Positions 35,690 to 47,531 of a stretch of DNA of 64,000 bases are shown here, in pieces. The stretch's first letter is position 1. Every line of letters begins with the position of its first letter. The notes beneath the pieces were generated by a model. That model was not told the DNA's origin. It ran no database searches and saw nothing but the letters and a program-made list of their open reading frames with translations. The DNA is from Thelephora terrestris (lineage: Eukaryota > Basidiomycota > Agaricomycetes > Thelephorales > Thelephoraceae), in the NCBI GenBank assembly GCA_015956445.1, contig WIUZ02000004.1, forward strand, positions 186,001 through 250,000, in the 5' to 3' direction. The position numbers and the translations under genes are program-made.

Positions 35690-38172
35690 ATGGAGTCGAC
35701 AGCACCAGTGTCGTTAACTTCGCTGCTGAATTCCCTTCACTCTCATCTCCAGCAACAGACACAACTCTTGCCCGCTCTACACTCTCAGCTCGGACTCCCA
35801 CACACAAGTCTTGCCGACGAACTCTCAGCGCTTGAACAAGAATTAACGGCGTGCGTAGAAAGACAGATCGACCTGCGGCGAAAACAGGTCGACGAATGGA
35901 TGCAGAAATGTTCTGCGGTCGAAGACGATTGCGGGAGGTACTCTAAAGCGCTTGGCGGGCATATCAAGGTCACAGGCAGCGGGATTGGAGAGGTTAGAAA
36001 AGAGCACATCCTCCCGAAACGTTACGACGCCCTCACAGAGCATCAAGAACGGTTACGACAAGTGAGGATGACAATCTGACTTCGTAGAATCGCAAACTAA
36101 CTAACTGTATGCTGTCCCATACTATAGTTGTACCATTCGAAACTCGAACAGTTGCAAACCCTCACAAACCGGATCAACACCATCTCACATACCCTTGGAT
36201 GCGATTTTTACCCACGGGATATCACTGACACTGTTCCAGCACCGGGATTGAGTCAGGGGGACTCGAACCCTTTTCGAGACGTGACTGTCGAGAGGTTCTC
36301 CAAGCTCGAGAAAGAGCTTGTTCGAGGAAAAGCTGAAATCGTGCGTTTTATCTGTCCACATCCGACCCTTTCAATGCCTAATCAATGTACCCTCCATAGA
36401 ACAAGAGGTTGACCCAACTTTCCGCCTTGTTCGTTCACCTTGACTGGCTGCACACAGAACTGGGCCTTGTACCCCCCACCCTCAATGAGTTTCCTTCATC
36501 TTCGTACCTCGGCATTCCCTCCGCTGTTTCTCGCCCTTCGTCATCATGTAGCAACTACACCAGCATGAACTCCGACCCTTTTATCTCTTCCACACCCACG
36601 CCTGCTGGCAGAACCAAGCCACAGGCTCAGTCCCTCTTCACTCACGATCTTCCTGCTATTCCGTCGGAATCCGACCACAAAGCCGTGTTTGCCCGGTTCG
36701 TTGCTAGGTTAGAGGAAGCCGAGCGAGAAGGCGAATCTATTGAGGGCACACACGTAGGGCTCGAAAATGTTGATCCGAACCCTGCACTTCTCGCGTGGGC
36801 AGAGGGGATAAAGACCGAGTTGGAAGGGGTCAAGAGACGACGTGAGACACACATCCAGGCCATGTACGATCAACTGGAGGCCCTGTGGAAGCGGCTGGGA
36901 GTTCCGGAAGGGGCCATGGATGAGTTTGTGGAGGAACACCGAGGCAGCACCGAGGACACGGTCCGGGCGTATGAAGAAGAGCTAGAGAGGATGCTTGAGC
37001 TCAGGCAAGAAAGGATGGGCACTTTCATTGAAAATGCCCGGAATGAGATCGTTAAGCTTTGGGATGATCTCATGGTCGGAGAAGAAGAACGGGAAGATTT
37101 CGCACCGTTCGCTGATGGTTTGTGTCCCGCAGTTGTGATCCTTGATATGAGGCTGATGAGAGTTTTCCAGATGAGCACACGGAAGAGCTTCTTGCGTTAC
37201 ACGAGGATGAAATCGTGCGGCTGAAGGAGGAACGAAAGCAGAAGGGTTCTCTTCTGGTCAGTATCAGAAAATATTTCGACATCCTGGAAGACGAGAAGGA
37301 GCTCGCAGCCGCCGCATCTGATCAATCCCGGCTGCTGGGTAGAGGCCCTCGTGATCCTGGTCGCCTCCTGCGAGAGGAGAAAATGAGGAAACGTGTGACC
37401 AAGGAAAAACCACGGGTGAGTACACATCTGTGCTTCACCCCCCTTCATTCCTCCCTGATCCAGCTCTCGGTAGTTGGAACAAGAACTGGTGATTGCGATA
37501 CCGAAATGGGAGGCTGAACACGACAGGGTGTTCCTCGTGCACGGAGAGAGCATTCTCCAAACTCTGAGTGACCTCTTGCCTGAAGTGGTGGACAAGGAAA
37601 ACCAAGGCGGCAAGAAAGGCCGCGCGGGATCCGCTCAACCCAAACAGCGGGCAACGACACCCTTCTCTGAAAACCCCAATCACCACAACTATGTGCCCAC
37701 CTCATCCGTTAGTGGTAAGGGGGTCGTTACACCTGCTGTGCGACCTGCCCCATCCTCAATGACCCATTCAGTGCCGAACAAACGGCAACGCCTTGGAGAT
37801 CCCGTTGCAGCCCCTCCAATGACTGTCACACGCTCGACAAGCAAAGGCACACTTTCCTCAAATCCCCGAACGACGACGCGAAGTAAGACTCCTGTATCGT
37901 CACTACCCCGCCCAGTTCCAGGTTCTAAACACGGAACCCAACAATGCACCCTTGGTCACGGGCGTGTCCCCTCAACGCAACGGCAGGCGGTACCATCTAG
38001 ACTTGGTTCGTCAACACGGTCTACTAGTTCTTCGCTGCACTCTTCGAAGAACAGTGGAAAGGTGAGACGGGAGAGTTTCAAGCCGAGACCTAGTACGGAT
38101 GGGGACTGGACTGGCGCCGCCGGCAGATGGAGAACTAATGCGGTGGTGAGAGAGGAAGAAGAGATGTACTGA
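35690..38172 (+). CDS. ASE1: microtubule-bundling protein Ase1/PRC1/MAP65
   Basis: An antiparallel microtubule crosslinker of the spindle midzone, needed for anaphase spindle stability and cytokinesis. The N-terminus (MESTAPVSLTSLLNSLHSHL) begins a dimerising coiled coil. Spectrin-like helices follow: LEQLQTLTNRINTISHTLGC, VERFSKLEKELVRGKAEI with NKRLTQLSALFVHLDWLHTE, RRETHIQAMYDQLEALWKRL, and MGTFIENARNEIVKLWDDLM. The last is the strongest family signature, in the microtubule-binding region. It is followed by YFDILEDEKELAAAASDQSR, LLGRGPRDPGRLLREEKMRK and LVIAIPKWEAEHDRVFLVHG, also typical. The C-terminal 230 residues are basic and rich in Ser, Thr and Pro, the usual disordered tail that carries Cdk sites and nuclear import signals. 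At least four introns. Length of about 770 residues is normal. Confidence 0.93.
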
Positions 38173-38434
38173 TGAGGGGTGTAATGATTTTTATTTGATT
38201 ATATGACGTTCCATTCGCTTTTTTCATGCTCTAGCCCTTGTTGTCTATGGATCCCTTTTCAGTGTAATACCTGTATACTACCTATGAGATGACCTGGGAC
38301 CACTTCCGCGCTGAGCGCTGATACCCTTCCATTGTCATTGTGATCGGAGCATTGCTGTTCTCTCCCACACATCGCGTCACACCAGCAACTGTCCCCTCGG
38401 TGCAGTCGCTCGCGTTTTCGCAACGACCTGAAAC

Positions 38435-38899
38435 ATGCCATTGCCACATGACCTCTGCTCGCTCGTCCAAAACGCCTTCCGAGCGCGTCACAAACGCATC
38501 GCCGTCGACCACACGACCCAAAACCTCGGCATCCTTTCCATCCTCCTCCGAACCGGTTTCATTAGCTCTCTTACGCGCGGAACCATCGATGGGCCTTCTC
38601 CAGAGGTGTTCCATACAGTAGGGGAGGCGCAGAAACGGATATGGGCCGAGTTAAAATACCGTGATGACCGGCCGGTCCTCACTTCCATGTCACTCGTCTC
38701 GAGACCAAGTAGAAGGATCTTCATGGAGACCTCTGAAATCAGGCGGATTTGCTCGGGGCGGCGAGCGCAAACAATCAAACCTTTGGGCCTAGGAGAGATT
38801 GCTGTCGTGAAGACGAGCAGCAAGGAGCACGAGTGGCTGGAGGCGAGAGAAGCGTTGCAAATGAAGCTGGATGGAGAAGTAGTGTGCAGAGCTCAATAG
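38435..38899 (+). CDS. MRPS8: mitochondrial ribosomal protein uS8m
   Basis: Small-subunit protein S8 of the mitochondrial ribosome, encoded in the nucleus. One exon of 154 residues. The N-terminus reads MPLPHDLCSLVQNAFRAR, the usual uS8 helix. The C-terminal half holds the conserved signatures SLVSRPSRRIFMETSEIRRI and GLGEIAVVKTSSKEHEWLEA. S8 binds the central domain of the small rRNA early in assembly. There is no separate targeting presequence; in yeast MRPS8 this is also short or absent. The start was chosen as the first ATG that gives the uS8 N-terminus. ASE1 ends 262 bases upstream, and the fimbrin gene converges from the right with 185 bases between stops. Confidence 0.88.
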   Translation: MPLPHDLCSLVQNAFRARHKRIAVDHTTQNLGILSILLRTGFISSLTRGTIDGPSPEVFHTVGEAQKRIWAELKYRDDRPVLTSMSLVSRPSRRIFMETSEIRRICSGRRAQTIKPLGLGEIAVVKTSSKEHEWLEAREALQMKLDGEVVCRAQ

Positions 38900-39084
38900 G
38901 TTTGGCGATATTCCGTCAAACTGTAAGCACTCGTCTAGTCAATCTCTTTTGGAACTTGATTTCACGACTAGTCAGGACATACAACTATTTACATCCACTT
39001 CATTCCTATCTTTCTCATTCAGAATACAGCATTTAATGAAGTCATAATTCAACGGTACGAAGTACGGGATGAGAGACAGGTAGG

Positions 39085-41299
39085 TTACTGGATAGCCATC
39101 AAGCTGCCAACGAAAGTCATAATCTGTGCACTTCGTCAACGATGTGTTCCATTGGGGTATTACACACGATACTTACCAAGCGAGGACGTATATCAACGAT
39201 ATCCTCCGGGACGAGGAAGATAACGGCGTTGATCTTCCTAGCGATGGAAATGGCAAGTTTTGCTTGAGAGAGGCGGTGAGACTCTCGGACCAGTTGTGGT
39301 GAGCTGAAAACGTACCATTCTGCCGTCGCGACTCGTAATCTCCTGTCTGACTGACGTTGATGACCATCGAAGGGTCAACGATACCGGGCCGCAACGCTTC
39401 CAACAAGTCAAGGAAGAAGATTGCGGTTGTGAGTGACGAATCTTTGAAGGACCGAATAGCTTTCGCAGCGGGCTTGGTCTTCTGGACAGTGGCGTTCGCC
39501 CATTTCAAAATTTCTTGGTCGCTGATGGGTCGGCCCTGGCCGCCTTTGGCCAGAGACTGAAGAGTCTTGGTGATGCTCATCCTCATCAGTTGCCACACGA
39601 GGCCGAGAACCAGTGTCTTGCTGCCGTCCACGATGTCAGAGCCCTGGATACCAACCAAATGCATACCGTTGGTTTTGCCGAGCTCGACGGAGTAATTGCA
39701 ATTCTCGACGCATTTGAACCTGGACAGGGATGACTGGTTGGGAGTGACACCAATATCCTCCCCTTCCTCTCCCTCGGCGAGTTCGACGTGAGGCCTAACA
39801 CCGCCTTCCTTGGGTTTGGCGACTCTCCTCCATACTACAGTTCCAGGAACAATTTTGTCGAATGCCTGTAGGATGACCAGACCGTCCCTAAGGTCATTGA
39901 ACAAGTTGAAGATTGCGGGCTCGACGCCAAGGGAGTTGAGCCAGAGAGTGAACACGCGGGCCTCGCGTTCACCTTCGGCATCAAAGTCGTCGACGACACC
40001 GTAGTCTTTGGCTTCTTGCTCGTCCAAAGGCTCGAGTCCCGGGTGAGTGTTAAACAAGTTGGCAACAAAGGCAAGGTTGAGGCGCGGGTTTCCGGCGAGT
40101 AATGAAGCTGGCGTAAGGTACTTCCGGCAGCCAATATTCCCAGCATTTGTCAGCACTTGTTCTGCGCGCGTGCGAAGGTCCGCAGTTTTGAGTGGGGCGA
40201 GAGAACACTGATCTGGTTTGAGTTGGTTGAGGAGAACAGTGTAATTCTCCCCGTCCTTCACATCCTTGCTGAAGTTATTAACCCTACGAGGATATTGCAT
40301 CAGAAAAGTGCGAAAGCTCTTTCTGTAAGGGACAATACCTTCGTTTCCAGCCCGCAGCCTTGAGATGATAGTTGAACCACCGCAGAAGGATCTGATCGGG
40401 GGTGAGCCTCAACAAATCCTCGATAGTTTCTCCATCTTCACAGAGGCGGTACAGCTCGGGATGAAGCTTGATATCAACTTGGCTGAGCAATCCACGTCGG
40501 ATGATCTGCCAGATGAGACCGAGAATCAGGTGCTCTCGACCCTCCTGGAGATCTTGGGAACCAATGTTGACCACAGAGCATCCGATAGCTTTCGCAGACG
40601 AGATAACGATGTTGTTGTTTTCGGTCATCTGAAAGGCATTGATTTGTTTGCGGGGTCCTGACTTGTTCAAAACACGCATATCGATGGTATCAGGAACTGA
40701 ATCGTTGATAAGTTTACAGAGGATCAGCCCGTCACGGCATTCGTCAAAGAGTTGCATGGTGTTTGTGGGGATCGGAAGTCTGTGGCCGATGTCCGCATCG
40801 CCCTCGAGCACGGAATTAATGTGATTCGTGAATTCGGATCGTTCGTCCTCGTTGATCGTATGGCTGACGTTCGCGTTCGAGCCCTGGACGGTGACCTTGC
40901 CTGCCTTGGTTGCGAGGCCACTGGCGGAGGTCTTCATCTTGGCGTGGAGCTGCGGACCACCCATGAGTATTTAATCCGGTATCACACGACGCGATGGACG
41001 TTACCTCAACCCAGTCCTCGAGTTCGACCTTGCCACTGGCATCGACGCTGACGTGCTTTAGGGTCTCCCGGGCGAGATCATAGTTGGAACCGGTAGATTG
41101 GAGAGACTGGAGGACCTTGGCCTTATCCACCCGGCCAGGATCGTTCGTGTCTATCGCACTACAGAAGGTATATCAGCTGGTAAAATTTGGAACGGTGACC
41201 TTGCGGCCTTTCTCCGCCTCACTTGAAGCGATTAATGAGATCAAACATCTCATCTTGAGATATTTCAGGGTACTTTTTCTGTAAGCGAATCGCTTGCAT
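39085..41299 (-). CDS. SAC6: fimbrin (plastin-type actin-bundling protein)
   Basis: An actin-filament crosslinker of endocytic patches and the cell cortex. Exon 1 (MQAIRLQKKYPEISQDEMFD) and the next exon (AIDTNDPGRVDKAKVLQSLQ) form the EF-hand-like headpiece. Four calponin-homology domains follow. Marks include HRLPIPTNTMQLFDECRDGL and HLILGLIWQIIRRGLL (CH1), CRKYLTPASLLAGNPRLNLA (CH2), ARVFTLWLNSLGVEP with NLFNDLRDGLVILQAFDKI (CH3), and ILKWANATVQ with TAIFFLDLLEALRPGIVD (CH4). The last exon, found by splicing at about 39127-39179, reads IMTFVGSLMAIQ, the expected end. About 640 residues, normal length. The start sits 79 bases downstream of a minus-strand TATA box. Confidence 0.94.
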
Positions 41300-41377
41300 T
41301 TGAACGAAACAAGTGCGGTCGGGGAGGGGTAGGGCGGTAATCCAGAAGCAATGGCGTCAGTGGCGCCCGGTCGCCGC

Positions 41378-41385
41378 TTTATATA
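41378..41385 (-). promoter_or_regulatory. TATA box of fimbrin (TATATAAA on the minus strand)
   Basis: The plus strand reads TTTATATA. It lies about 80 bases upstream of the fimbrin ATG on the minus strand, a usual distance. Confidence 0.6.
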
Positions 41386-42049
41386 CCTTCCGCCGTCCGA
41401 AAGCGCAGCTAGACTGCGTCGATCACATCCGTCATCATGCATCATGCTCAGCTACCGCAACCAACGCATCAGCTTTTTTCCACTCTGCGGACGACGTGCA
41501 GTCGCCACGGAGTGCGTCCTCTCGCATCCAGGGTCATTGTGTCAGTGTAACATTTTTGAGTCAAGGCGCCCTTCGGGATGCGGAACCGTTCACGTGTTAG
41601 AAGCTTAGAGTCACGGATGATCTGTGCTATCGGTCCTGTTTCGCAATCACAAAGGCGCTTGACTCGCTTCTGTATGCCTCCGTGAACGCCGAAGGAATCC
41701 AAATGTAAGACCTTTAGACTGCCTCCCTTCTAATGAGGTGCAGAGCTTCAAGGACCAGATCGCTGTTTCATATTTGGCTCGGAGGCATGCAACGGAACTT
41801 TATTTTGTGCCCGGTGGGCTCTGCGGTGAAACACCACCTTCCACGAGGCTTCGCTTGAAGGGCGGGAGAGATATGGGCGCAGCGGAGGCGACGCCCAAGG
41901 CGGGTTCCCGCAACGAAGAAAGTGACGCTTCGGCATGGTGACGTTCTTCGAAGCTGGCATAAAAACTGGCTGATTTGACTGCCCATAATGCACTCCTCTC
42001 CCTTTGCACCACCACGCCACAGTACCTATAGCCGTCTTGTGCGAACACT
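41386..42049. other. divergent promoter region between fimbrin and bestrophin 1
   Basis: About 0.66 kb between two divergently transcribed genes. No gene, repeat or RNA was recognised. Confidence 0.5.
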
Positions 42050-44029
42050 ATGGTTGCAGAAAATCCCCTCTTCCAGGGCTCTCTCTCGCGGAAGAAATTT
42101 CAGGCTACTGTCGTCAATGACATCTGGCCAGAAGTTCTCTTTTTCACGCTCATCGCAATGAGTAAGGATTCTCACCTCATCCGAAGAATCCTCTGACTTT
42201 ACTCTACAGTGGTCACCCTGGTCAACAAGCTGACTGAGACCAATTTGAGCGCCGCAAGCTCATTGTTGACGGTTTTGGGTACAGTATTGGGTTTGGTCAT
42301 CTCTTTCCGAACTTCATCCGCCTATGAGAGGTGATTAGTCCCTTCCCCGGCGCTTGTATTCACGAACTGAAGGCCACCGTAGGTTTTCCGAGGGACGCAG
42401 GCTCTGGGGTAGTGTCCAGGTGCTCTGCCGCAACGCCGCGCAAACGGTAAGCTAGGTAGCAAGTGTGGACCCCCCTGGTCACTTATCCGTTTATTGCCCT
42501 TCTCAGATATGGCTTCACGTCCCTAACGAGCGTCCAAACAAAACCGACCCCACACTCTCTAAGCCTGCTCTGTATGGCATACTCGAAAAAAAATCAATGA
42601 TCAATCTCGTAAGTCCCGTAACCCGTTCGCGGCGATGCGCAACCTGATTCTTATCCAGCTCCAAGGCATTGCTGTGGCGTTGAAGGTTTGGACTCTATTG
42701 CTCATCATATGTTCTTGCTTATATGTTGTGACAGCACATGCTTCGAGCCGAGCCGGGTGTATATTACGAGGACCTGTACCCTCTTGTCTGCCTCCTCCCG
42801 AGGTACGCATACCTCGCCGACGGGTCGAAGCCCAACGACCTTCTTCCCATGTGGCAAGCATCACTGGCCGGTAAGCGATCGGAATGGAAGCCCCCCACGC
42901 TCAAGAAATCGGCAACCACCCTCACCGTTGGCGTGAGCCTGGATGAGGTAGAGAAAAGTGGCTGGCACTCCACTTCTAGGTCCAGGGCTGGGTTTGACCC
43001 GGAGGGGGTTCTGCCGACGGTTTTCAGTGACGTTCCCCTGCGACCCTCTCGTAACCCACCATCGGACGGTTTCTTCAGCTACTTCCCGATCTTCCGCCCA
43101 CTGAAGCGTCTCAGAAAAGCTTTCTCTCGCGACCGGGAGATCCACAACATCGACGGTGACTCCGAACTTGACGCTGCTGAAAGGAAGAGGAGGAATAGGG
43201 AGCCAACTGATTCCAATGTCCCCCTCGAGATCATCATGTACCTCAATGGTTACAACGCGTTTTTGTTGAGGAACACCTACCTCCCCCCCGCCGCTGCCAC
43301 TTCTCTCACTAACACACTCAGTTCCCTCCACGACGCGATCTCCGGCCTTGACCGTATTCGTACCACCCCGCTTCCATTCGCTTACCAGGCCCACCTGAGA
43401 ATTTCTTTATGGTATGGTAGTCCAGCATTGCTCGCACCGGTCCATTGGTGACCCATCATCCCTAGGTTCTACCTGCTTTTCTTGCCCTTCCAACTCTACA
43501 AGACAATGTTCTGGTTGACCATCCCGTAAGTTCCGGTGTTGATTTCGTGTGCGGTAATTTCATGATATCGTTCGCAGGGCTACGGCCTTCACTGCATTTT
43601 TGCTACTCGGGTTTTTGGAAATTGGACAGGAGATGTAAGTGTTCTGTATACTCAATCATCTCCCCCGGTGCTGATGACACTCGTAGTGAGAATCCTTTCA
43701 ACTACGACCTCAATGACTTGGATCTTGATAGCTTCTGCCTTATGCTCCAACGCGATCTGCACGAGATCACCGCAGTAAGTCCTTTGACTTTCCAGGCCGA
43801 ATGCGTCATCTGAACCTGCCTGGACTCTCAGCATCCTGGCCCGCTCGTCCCTGATGACTATGTTTTCACCAACTGGAATCAACCGTTTGCCCCCGCAGAC
43901 AGAAGATCTGCAGAAGAGATCCTAGGCGATACTCGACATGTTTATCATGGCGATTCCGGGAAGGAGAGCGTTAGGGAAACTCTGTTGCAGAACTGGCAGA
44001 TTGTCGACACTCAAACTAGGAAGCGCTAA
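42050..44029 (+). CDS. bestrophin-like anion channel (copy 1 of tandem pair)
   Basis: A membrane protein of the bestrophin/UPF0187 family; family members are pentameric chloride or bicarbonate channels. The N-terminus VAENPLFQGSLSRKKFQATV is followed by the signature block: NDIWPEVLFFTLIAM, VTLVNKLTETNLSAASSLLT, VLGTVLGLVISFRTSSAYER with FSEGRRLWGSVQVLCRNAAQ. A large hydrophilic insert with ADGSKPNDLLPMWQASLAG follows. The second TM pair contains DAISGLDRIRTTPLPFAYQA, LSLWFYLLFLPFQLY-like sequence and ATAFTAFLLLGFLEIGQEIE. The end of the conserved core is NPFNYDLNDLDLDSFC and NWNQPFAPADRRSAEE. About eight introns; product about 510 residues, usual for fungal members. The neighbour at 44955 matches along its whole length. 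Ion selectivity and cell location are inferred from the family only. Confidence 0.9.
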
Positions 44030-44954
44030 AGCCGGGACGCTGGTTTGCTGGGTTAATTCAGCAGGTTTCAGCAGTCCTTGAGCTTGTGTCGCCAAGACTT
44101 TTCTCGGACACTGCCATCCGTCTTTATTCCGATGTCAATAATTTATTGTTGCTGCACGTTTCGCCCTCGTTGGGCAGATATTCAATCATAGCTGTTGCGA
44201 TCGGGGAGACCGCAGTAAATCATCAAACTTTTAACCCCTGTCAACATATGTCTCCTTCCAAGCTGCATCAGGCTGCATCCCAAGTACTGTATGATGGGCG
44301 CCAGTGGCATCGTGGCCTCCGTGAGTTTGGCTTGTCGGACCCTTGAGCGCCGGAAACTCGCCGCCAAGCTGCCAAGTACACAGCATCACGCGTGACACGA
44401 TGTCGTTTAAATTGATGCGCCCAACGCCTGATCGGCCTGATCAGGCACCTGGTGACCTTAGACGCCGGTCAGAGAATTTCCAGCACTGCCTCGGCGGCCC
44501 ACGCCCAACGAAAATCATAGACTTTGGTTGCCTTCTAGGTATCCCAGTTCCCGATTGTGTCGCATCTGCGACGGTGGGATGCTTCTGGTGTAAATGCTGT
44601 TTGCTGGTAAATCCTAGAGCTTTGGGAGTGGTGTCGGGAAGCCCCGAGCGGTGTTAAGCGCTGGATCTCGCACGGCAGAAAGAGTCCTGTGCATGACTGA
44701 GCTATCGATTCGCGACAAGCCACCTACAGTTTCTCCCACCCACCTGGGATACCAAGCCGGAAAACGCATCAGATCCTGAAGTTCGCACCAGCCAAGCATC
44801 GATATTTTCGAACTCCCGAGGCCTTGGTAAGTTACCGAATGAAGCAGCGTGCGGAAGGAATGCGGCCCCTGACGAGTATTTGAAGGAGAATAGCATCATT
44901 GTTCCAGTCCTTCCTCTTTCCCCGACCCTCACACCCCCGCGACTCTCATTCACG
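44030..44954. other. intergenic stretch between the two bestrophins
   Basis: About 0.9 kb. I found no leftover bestrophin exon, so the two genes are separate units. A pyrimidine-rich run (about 44907-44940) lies just before the second ATG. Confidence 0.5.
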
Positions 44955-47068
44955 ATGGGGAAAAACACTATATTCTCCGGAAAGCTCACGAGGATGAAAC
45001 TTCGGGCCACGGTCATCAAGGACATATGGCCTGAAATTCTCTTCTTCACTTTGTTTTCGATGAGTGAGTAAATCTTTGATCATACATGTCTTGTGGAACC
45101 ATGAGTCGAGCGATCTTGTGGCCCCTAGTCGTCGCGCTCATCGATAGGCTTTCCAGTACGAAGCTCGCCGTCAACAACCAGCTTTTGACCGTGTTGGGCG
45201 TTATTCTCGGCTTGGTCATATCTTTCCGGACAACCACGGCATACGAGCGGTCAGTCAATTCGAGAACACTGTTTCCCCCGGTACCGGATTATCTGAAGTA
45301 TTTGGTTGTAGGTATAACGAAGGTCGTAAGTTGTGGAGCTCAGTCTGCGTCCTTTGTCGAAACGTCGCACAGATCGTGTGTACCCCACTCATAGAATGAC
45401 TCTAGCAATGCTGACAGCCTGTAGGTTTGGACGCAAGTTGATGCCGAGCGGCCCAACCGCGAAAAACCTGAGCTCGCGGTTCCAGTTCTGCATGGGACGA
45501 TCGAGAAGAAATCGATGGTGAACCTGGCACGTCTTCCCGTTATTTGATGGACTAGACGAATGTGTTAACTCTTTCCAGCTCCAAGCCGTAGCTGTGTCAG
45601 TCAAGGTGTGTTCGTCTCATCTATCAACAATATCACCCGAAGCTGAAGATCCACAAAGCACATGCTTCGCAATGAACCCGGAATCTACTACGAAGACCTT
45701 TACCCCCTCATCGCCTTCCTCCCCCGTTATGCGTATGCATCCGATGGAACAGACGCCAATGATCTTTTACCCTTGTGGCAGGCTTCACACAACAAAAATG
45801 TTGCGCCGCTGAAACGGGTAGCAACCCGCACCTCGTCGCTTATGACTTCTTTAGAAGATGTGGACGAAAGGACGTGGAGTATATCGTACCGGCCCCGAGG
45901 GTACCACGAGTTTTACCCTGAAAAGGTGCTTCCTGTCGTGTATACCGACCACCCTTTGCGTCCATCTCGACAACCGCCTACGACTGGCTTCTTCGACTAC
46001 TTCCCCATCTTGCGACCAGCCAAGCGGATCCTGAGATATTTCAAACCAAAGAAGGTTGAGACCGATGAAGATGAGACATTCATTGAATCTCGCTCCCGCG
46101 ATTGGGACTATCTCGTTCGGCAAAGGATGGAACCAGTGGAGTCGAATGTGCCGTTACAACTCATGATGTACATCAACAGCTACAGCGCTTTCCTGCAGAA
46201 GAGTAACCTCCTCTCGGCCCCGGCGGGTGCCACGTTAACGAACACTATTAATGCCCTTCAGGACGCCATTTCTGGCCTCGATAGAATCAAGGCGACGCCC
46301 CTGCCGTTTGCCTATCAGGCCCACTTGCGAATGACGGTATGGTACGAAGTCTCTTTATTTTGGCTGTGACTGGACTCAACTGAGACTTCCACTACAGGCT
46401 TTATCTCTTCTTTCTTCCTGTACGTTCTCCCGCAATTACTAGGTCTCGGTTGACTTTGGCTCACGCAAGCCTCCTAGTTCCAAATCTTGGGCAACATGGG
46501 CTATCTGACCATCGTGTGAGTTTCACTTCGTGGTGTCGGTTTGAAGGTACCGACCAAAGCCAAACAGAGCGACAGCGTTTTCCGCATTTTTGTTGCTCGG
46601 GTTCCTTGAAATTGGGCAAGAAATGTGAGGTCACTTTTGACGGGGCGGATCTAAAACAGACGGGATTGACAAATTTACAGAGAGAACCCCTTCAACTATG
46701 ATCTGAATGACTTGGGTACGTAATTTCCTTCGGTCGTCTGACCGTGAATAGTAAATGACGTTGGCGACCGCAGATCTCGATGGCTTCTGCCTTGCCCTCC
46801 AGCGTGAACTCCACGAGATTACAGCTGTGCGTATCTGCGCATGTCGTCATGGTTTTTCCTCAAGTTCTCTTCACAGCACCCTAATTTCGAGCCGTCAAAG
46901 TTCTGCTTCAACAGCTGGAATCAACCGTTTGCCCCCAGTGACCGGAGGACGGCGGAAGAAATCGTCCGTGATGATAATGAATACCACGACAAGGAAACGG
47001 GACTGGACCAAATACAGAAGACGTTGATACGCAGCTGGCGCCAGGTCGACCGGGATACCAGACACTGA
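44955..47068 (+). CDS. bestrophin-like anion channel (copy 2 of tandem pair)
   Basis: Tandem paralogue of the preceding gene. It starts MGKNTIFSGKLTRMKLRATV and keeps the signature IKDIWPEILFFTLFSM, VLGVILGLVISFRTTTAYER and LCRNVAQIVW. The mid-section reads MLRNEPGIYYEDLYPLIAFL and PRYAYASDGTDANDLLPLWQ, close to copy 1. SGLDRIKATPLPFAYQAHLR and TAFSAFLLLGFLEIGQEI mark the second membrane region, and NPFNYDLNDL joins DLDGFCLALQRELHEITA across an intron. It ends QVDRDTRH. Intron positions agree with copy 1 wherever I compared them. The hydrophilic insert differs more than the membrane parts, as expected if the loops are free to drift. Distinct roles, or one being dispensable, cannot be decided from sequence. 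Confidence 0.9.
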
Positions 47069-47531
47069 GGCCGAAACCTGCGGAGGGCGCTCTGATCAGC
47101 ACACGTGCTATGACTCTTATCTAACTTATGTCTGATACTCATCTTTAACGTATACACATATCATACTCTGGCGGACGAAAAGATTAGGATTTTCCATGTT
47201 GTTGTGCTTTTTAACGCATTAATAGATTGGGCCGAGACATAGACCTGCCTAGATCCATTGTTCTGCCTCGAACTTTCCCGTTGCGGCCGATTTAGCAGAC
47301 ACGCGTGTTAGACCATGAGGCCGGTTTCGCACCCATATTCCAGACTTCCAGGTCTATTTTCTCCCAAGAGCCCTGCCAACAAGCTAGGGCTCCTGTATGC
47401 TGTACCCCCACTCCCTTTTACCCTCCATTTTTCATTCCCTCCCTCTCGTCTGTCAGCACTTCAGGGCCATCTCGAGCTATCACTTTTGTTATCTGCTGGG
47501 TTTATGAACTGACCGTCTCCCTGCATCGCGT
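47069..47531. other. intergenic stretch before the coiled-coil gene
   Basis: 3' flank of bestrophin 2 and promoter of the next gene. Pyrimidine-rich at about 47410-47460. No gene seen. Confidence 0.5.
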
